A DNA stretch of 34,913 bases from Streptomyces niphimycinicus (GTDB lineage Bacteria; Actinomycetota; Actinomycetes; Streptomycetales; Streptomycetaceae): positions 1 to 34,913 of the forward strand of contig NZ_JAHLEM010000214.1 in NCBI RefSeq assembly GCF_018883605.1, in the 5' to 3' direction. Below the pieces are notes generated by a model, which was not told the origin of the DNA, searched no databases, and saw nothing but the letters and a program-made list of their open reading frames with translations. Positions 32,412 through 34,913 of this stretch are shown here, piece by piece; within the stretch, counting starts at the first letter, position 1, and each line of letters begins with the position of its first letter. Made by a program: the position numbers and the translations under genes.

Positions 32412-33362
32412 TGAGGTTCCCCCGCTGTACGGGTGTGGCTGATTAGCTGGTCAGGGCGGGTTGACGTGCTTTCAGGTTCACTGGTTCGGCCGCTGCCTGG
32501 TCGGCGTAGTGCCTCTCCTCGAACTCGATTGGGCTGAGGTAGCCGAGTCGTTTCTGGATGCGGCGGGGGTTGTAGAAGCCGTCGAGGTACTCGAAGAGAG
32601 CGAGGTTCGCCTCGGCCCTGGTGGCGAAGGTGCGGCCGCGGATGCACTCGGTTTTGACCAGTATCCACAGGTTCTCCGCCAGGGCGTTGTCGAACGAGTC
32701 GCCGACCGAGCCCATGGATGCCTGGATCCCTGCTCTGACCAGGCGTGTCGTGAACTTGATGGAGGTGTATTGCGTGCCGTGGTCGGCATGGTGGACGAGT
32801 TCGCCGGGAGCGACCTCGCGGCTGGCCAGGGCATATTCCAGCGACGACAGGACCAGGTCGGCGTCCGCGTGGGCGGAGGTCTCCCAGGCCACGACCCTGC
32901 GGGAGAACGCGTCGCGGATGGCCGACAGCCACAGGGGGGCCTCCCTGGTGGGGACCATGGTCAGGTCGGTGACCCACAATCGGTTCGGCGCGGGCGCCGT
33001 GAAGTCGCGTTGCACCAGGTCAGGAGCAAGATCGGCGTCCAGGTCACGGCGGGTGAAGCCCTTGCTTCCACGGGGGCTGATCCCGGCCAGACCAGCCTGG
33101 CGCATGAGCCGTTCGACTCGTTTCCTGCCGACGTGGATGCCCTCACGCCTGAGAACGGCGTGCACGCGCGGTGAGCCGTAGATCCCGCCGGATTCCTCGT
33201 GGACCTGACGGATCCTGCTCGTCAGTTCGGCGTCCTGGCGGCGCCGTGCGCACGGTACCTTCTCGGCGCGTCGCCAGCGGTAGTAGGTGGAGGAGGGGAT
33301 GTTCAGTTCCCGGAGTACGGGCTCGACCCCCAGGTGCGGGTGCTCATCGTTCAGCACGGGCA
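32412..33362 (-). mobile_element. IS3-family element, truncated at its 5' (orfA) side
   Basis: The end TGAGGTTCCCCCG at 32412-32424 lies 19 bases before the transposase stop and fits an IS3-type terminal repeat. The matching opposite end is not found beyond 33378, and no orfA is present. The left part of the element therefore appears deleted, ending near 33360 inside the tail of the peptidoglycan-binding gene. Confidence 0.6.
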
Positions 33363-33378
33363 GCGAAGCGCCTCCCAT
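32443..33378 (-). CDS. IS3-family transposase OrfB, probably 5'-truncated
   Basis: The frame gives 311 residues with an intact DDE core: D138 (RLWVTDLTMV), D199 (HHADHGTQYTS) and E235 (DNALAENLWILVKTE), plus the YGSPRVHAVLRREG and VGRKRVERLMRQAGL blocks before it. The first real OrfB residues are near LNDEHPHLGVEPVLREL; the codons before them (MGGASLPV) come from the neighbouring gene read out of frame. OrfA and the usual programmed frameshift site are missing, so the element is probably not mobile. The 3' end overlaps nothing and reaches the terminal repeat at 32412. Confidence 0.8.
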   Translation of the reverse strand: MGGASLPVLNDEHPHLGVEPVLRELNIPSSTYYRWRRAEKVPCARRRQDAELTSRIRQVHEESGGIYGSPRVHAVLRREGIHVGRKRVERLMRQAGLAGISPRGSKGFTRRDLDADLAPDLVQRDFTAPAPNRLWVTDLTMVPTREAPLWLSAIRDAFSRRVVAWETSAHADADLVLSSLEYALASREVAPGELVHHADHGTQYTSIKFTTRLVRAGIQASMGSVGDSFDNALAENLWILVKTECIRGRTFATRAEANLALFEYLDGFYNPRRIQKRLGYLSPIEFEERHYADQAAAEPVNLKARQPALTS

Positions 33379-33719
33379 GTCTGAGGGCCAACGATGCCGT
33401 CCGCCGGGAGACCTTTGGAGTTCTGGAATCCCTTCACTGCCGTTCGGGTGCCCCCACCGAAAATTCCGTCGACAGCCGTGGAAAAGTTGTGCCAGGTGAG
33501 CAGTGCCTGAATCTCGCGGACCTTACTTCCCGTGTCGCCATAGTCCGTGTACGCGCTACCTCCGTAATAGCCGCAATAGAGGCCGATTGTGGACATGCTC
33601 CTGCACTGTGCGGCCGAAGCGGCCGATGTCGCTGAAGCCACCCCTGACGTGCCCGAAAAAAGGCCCGTAGCGAGAGCCGCAACCACAACACCAGTAGCGG
33701 CCTTATTGCGAATTTGCAT
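33351..33719 (-). CDS. Secreted peptidoglycan-binding protein
   Basis: A 122-residue protein. ATG 33719 is preferred, with GGGAG five bases upstream; ATG 33722 is adjacent. Residues 1-31 are a signal peptide (AATGVVVAALATGLFSGTSG, then VASA). A short Cys/Tyr/Gly-rich stretch (CRSMSTIGLYCGYYGGSAYT) is followed by a PG_binding_1 domain: GSKVREIQALLTWHNFSTAV, DGIFGGGTRTAVKGFQNSKG, LPADGIVGPQTWEALR. It should bind cell-wall peptidoglycan. The last three residues and the stop lie in sequence read as the start of the IS3 OrfB, so the original C-terminus may have been replaced. Confidence 0.8.
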   Translation of the reverse strand: MQIRNKAATGVVVAALATGLFSGTSGVASATSAASAAQCRSMSTIGLYCGYYGGSAYTDYGDTGSKVREIQALLTWHNFSTAVDGIFGGGTRTAVKGFQNSKGLPADGIVGPQTWEALRCPC

Positions 33720-33856
33720 CATTTCTCCCAGTTTCGTCTGGCCAGCTCCTCACCATGCTTCCTGCCCCGCCGACCCAGCGGTTTGAGCGAGGATAGAGGT
33801 GCGGGCTGCTTGGTGTGCCACACCAACGATGCCGAGCATGAGGCCATCCATGCTTG

Positions 33857-33974
33857 TCATTCCGCGCAGAGTTGTTGCCGATTCGCGCACGCCGCGCGCG
33901 GCAGGTTTCTGTAGTCCCGCGGTGGTATCCCATGGGCGGACCGGAACAAGCGGCTGAAGTGCGTCGGGTTGGTG
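33857..33974 (-). pseudogene. AraC-family regulator, C-terminal fragment (paralogue of the 30873 gene)
   Basis: This 118-base minus-strand stretch is 100/118 identical to 31757-31874 in inverted orientation. It encodes TNPTHFSRLFRSAHGIPPRD and then YRNLPRAACANRQQLCAE before TGA. Homology ends abruptly at 33974, where TGAGGTTCCCCCG begins. It lies upstream of the peptidoglycan-binding gene in the same direction, as the intact AraC gene lies upstream of its secreted-protein gene. Confidence 0.8.
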
Positions 33975-34153
33975 TGAGGTTCCCCCGAGATGCGGGGAGA
34001 GGTGACAGCCGGTCAGATGGGTCTCACGAGAGGAGACCATCTGAGCCTCGGCGCAGCGCGAACGAACTCGCGCTTCCTGCGCCGGCTGCCACTGCGCTGC
34101 GCACAGGTGGTCACGGCGGGCCCTGACCAGGCAGTGCCACCGCCCGCACTCGG
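33975..34153. other. Second TGAGGTTCCCCCG element end and unassigned sequence
   Basis: TGAGGTTCCCCCG at 33975-33987 is identical to the IS3 end at 32412-32424 and in the same orientation, so it should be the edge of a second element lying to the right. About 60 bases including GGTCAGATGGGTCTCACG and AGGAGACC look like a leader, but no transposase reading frame follows. The sequence then passes into the Ku fragment. Confidence 0.4.
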
Positions 34154-34585
34154 TTACGACGCCGGCCGCTTCCTCGGAGACTTCTTCGCAGCCGCCTTCC
34201 CGCCCGCACCCGCGCTCGTCTTCTTCGGCGCCGCCCGCTGCCCGCTGATCTCGTGTACTTCAGCCTCATCGCCGGTGTCCTCGCCGCGGCTCTTCCGGGC
34301 GGCGCGCACGCTGTCCTGCAGGGCGGACATGAGATCGACGACCTTGCCCTTGGGTTCGGCTGGTGCCCCCATCTCGGGCGGCTCCACGCCCGCGGTCTTG
34401 GCCTCGATGACAGCTTCCATCGCCTCGCGGTACTGGTCGCGATACTGGCTGATGTCGGTGCCGCTGATGGCCTCCATCAGCGCCATGGCTTCGTCGACCT
34501 CCGAGTCCGAGATGTCGACAGCCCTGGGGGCGAGTCCTTCGGCCGAGCGGGTCTCGTCCGGCCAGTGCAGGACCTGGCGGCACAT
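34154..34585 (-). pseudogene. Ku-family protein, C-terminal fragment
   Basis: The frame starts MCRQVLHWPDETRSAEGLAP and contains ALMEAISGTDISQYRDQYRE, AMEAVIEAKTAGVEPPEM and GKVVDLMSALQDSVRAARKS, the conserved C-terminal region of bacterial Ku, which recruits LigD in non-homologous end joining. A Lys/Ala/Pro-rich tail (APKKTSAGAGGKAAAKKSPR) ends it, as in many actinobacterial Ku proteins. The N-terminal beta-barrel, about 190 residues that form the DNA ring, is missing: upstream of the Met no Ku-like sequence is found. It is a stump, though the remaining frame is open. Confidence 0.7.
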
Positions 34586-34755
34586 CAGCCGGCTGCCCCG
34601 ACGCGCCGCGTTATAGGCCGGCCGGTCGAAGCGTGCGTCGGCGCGGGCGCTCGCTCGCAGCGGGTACTCTCCGCGCAGGCGGAGGTAAGCCGCCTGCTCA
34701 CGCAGGGTGAGGCGTTGGGGCTCAGCCCCAACACCTGATTGTTCCGGCTGATCTA

Positions 34756-34913
34756 GGACTTGTCCGGCCGATCATGTGACTGTCTCGTGTCTGGGTCGTT
34801 GATGTGGCATGGGGCGGGGTGATCTGAGCGATGCGGAGTGGGAACGGCTGCGGCCGTTCCTGCCGGTCAGCAACGGGCGTTGTGGCAGGTGGCGGGATCA
34901 TCGGCAGGTGATC
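34756..34913 (+). mobile_element. IS5-family element, left end, runs off the window
   Basis: GGACTTGTCCGGCCGATCAT begins at 34756 and looks like a terminal repeat, preceded by CTA. The transposase gene starts 53 bases inside. The other end is beyond the window. Confidence 0.55.
34809..34913 (+). CDS. IS5-family transposase, N-terminal part (runs off the window)
   Basis: ATG 34809 opens MGRGDLSDAEWERLRPFLPV and then SNGRCGRWRDHRQVI, the conserved start of a large Streptomyces IS5-family group (LSDAEWxRLxPFLP followed by the RWRDHRxVI helix). No ribosome binding site is obvious. The catalytic residues lie outside the window. Confidence 0.75.
   Translation, partial: MGRGDLSDAEWERLRPFLPVSNGRCGRWRDHRQVI

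Noticed and set aside
1..34913. tRNA genes and CRISPR arrays
   Set aside because: No GGTTCGANTCC-type T-loop in a cloverleaf context and no repeated direct repeats with regular spacing were seen on either strand.

Overview
The window is high-GC actinobacterial DNA that reads as Streptomyces. Codon third positions are strongly GC-rich, AGGAG-type ribosome binding sites and GTG/TTG starts are common, and several families are typical of Streptomyces (DUF6083, SUKH-4 immunity proteins, deaminase toxins, a Tat/Sec-secreted SGNH hydrolase, IS5/IS256/IS3 elements). There is no rRNA, tRNA or core biosynthetic operon. Whole genes alternate with gene stumps and insertion sequences, as expected of an accessory region such as a chromosome arm or large plasmid.

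Layout. (1) 1-5240: a TerD stump; a minus-strand pair, a small unknown protein with an amyloid/RHIM-like motif and a DUF4209 HEPN-type protein, with a strong terminator between them; a plus-strand RAMA-CBS-HEPN protein; a decayed Phd-type antitoxin. (2) 5572-7236: an IS5-family element with a passenger gene and a convergent transposase. (3) 7457-14570: a DUF2461 protein, a small membrane protein, a 1346-residue secreted protein with propeller, transglycosylase-like and SGNH parts, a lipoprotein and a Cys-rich secreted protein. (4) 15362-20143: a conflict-type cluster made of a SUKH-4/deaminase fusion, a coupled P-loop/beta-propeller protein, an exported deaminase toxin with an N-terminal frameshift, and a SUKH-4 immunity protein. 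(5) 26076-20225, minus strand: an XRE regulator, then DUF6083, SLOG, RecD2-like helicase and two unknown genes, several joined by ATGA overlaps. (6) 26267-29465: a Cys/His-rich unknown protein, a stump of an IS5 transposase cut by a complete IS256-family element, and beyond it the tail of a TPR protein. (7) 29626-34913: an AlkZ-like DNA glycosylase divergent from an AraC regulator, a secreted protein, an IS3 transposase, a peptidoglycan-binding secreted protein, a second AraC stump, a Ku stump and the start of another IS5 element.

How the genes may work together. Three groups could be defence or conflict systems: the two HEPN-type loci at 0.4-4.7 kb, the SUKH/deaminase cluster at 15.4-20.1 kb, and the SLOG/helicase operon at 20.2-26.1 kb. 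The sequence shows domain motifs, overlaps and frameshifts directly; assignment to defence is inference. The AraC-plus-secreted-protein arrangement occurs twice in opposite orientation (30.9-32.3 kb intact, 33.4-34.0 kb truncated), the clearest sign of local duplication and decay. Three genes (at 7457, 21657 and 30723) have a TANNNT hexamer exactly six bases before the start codon and no convincing ribosome binding site, the geometry expected of leaderless transcripts.
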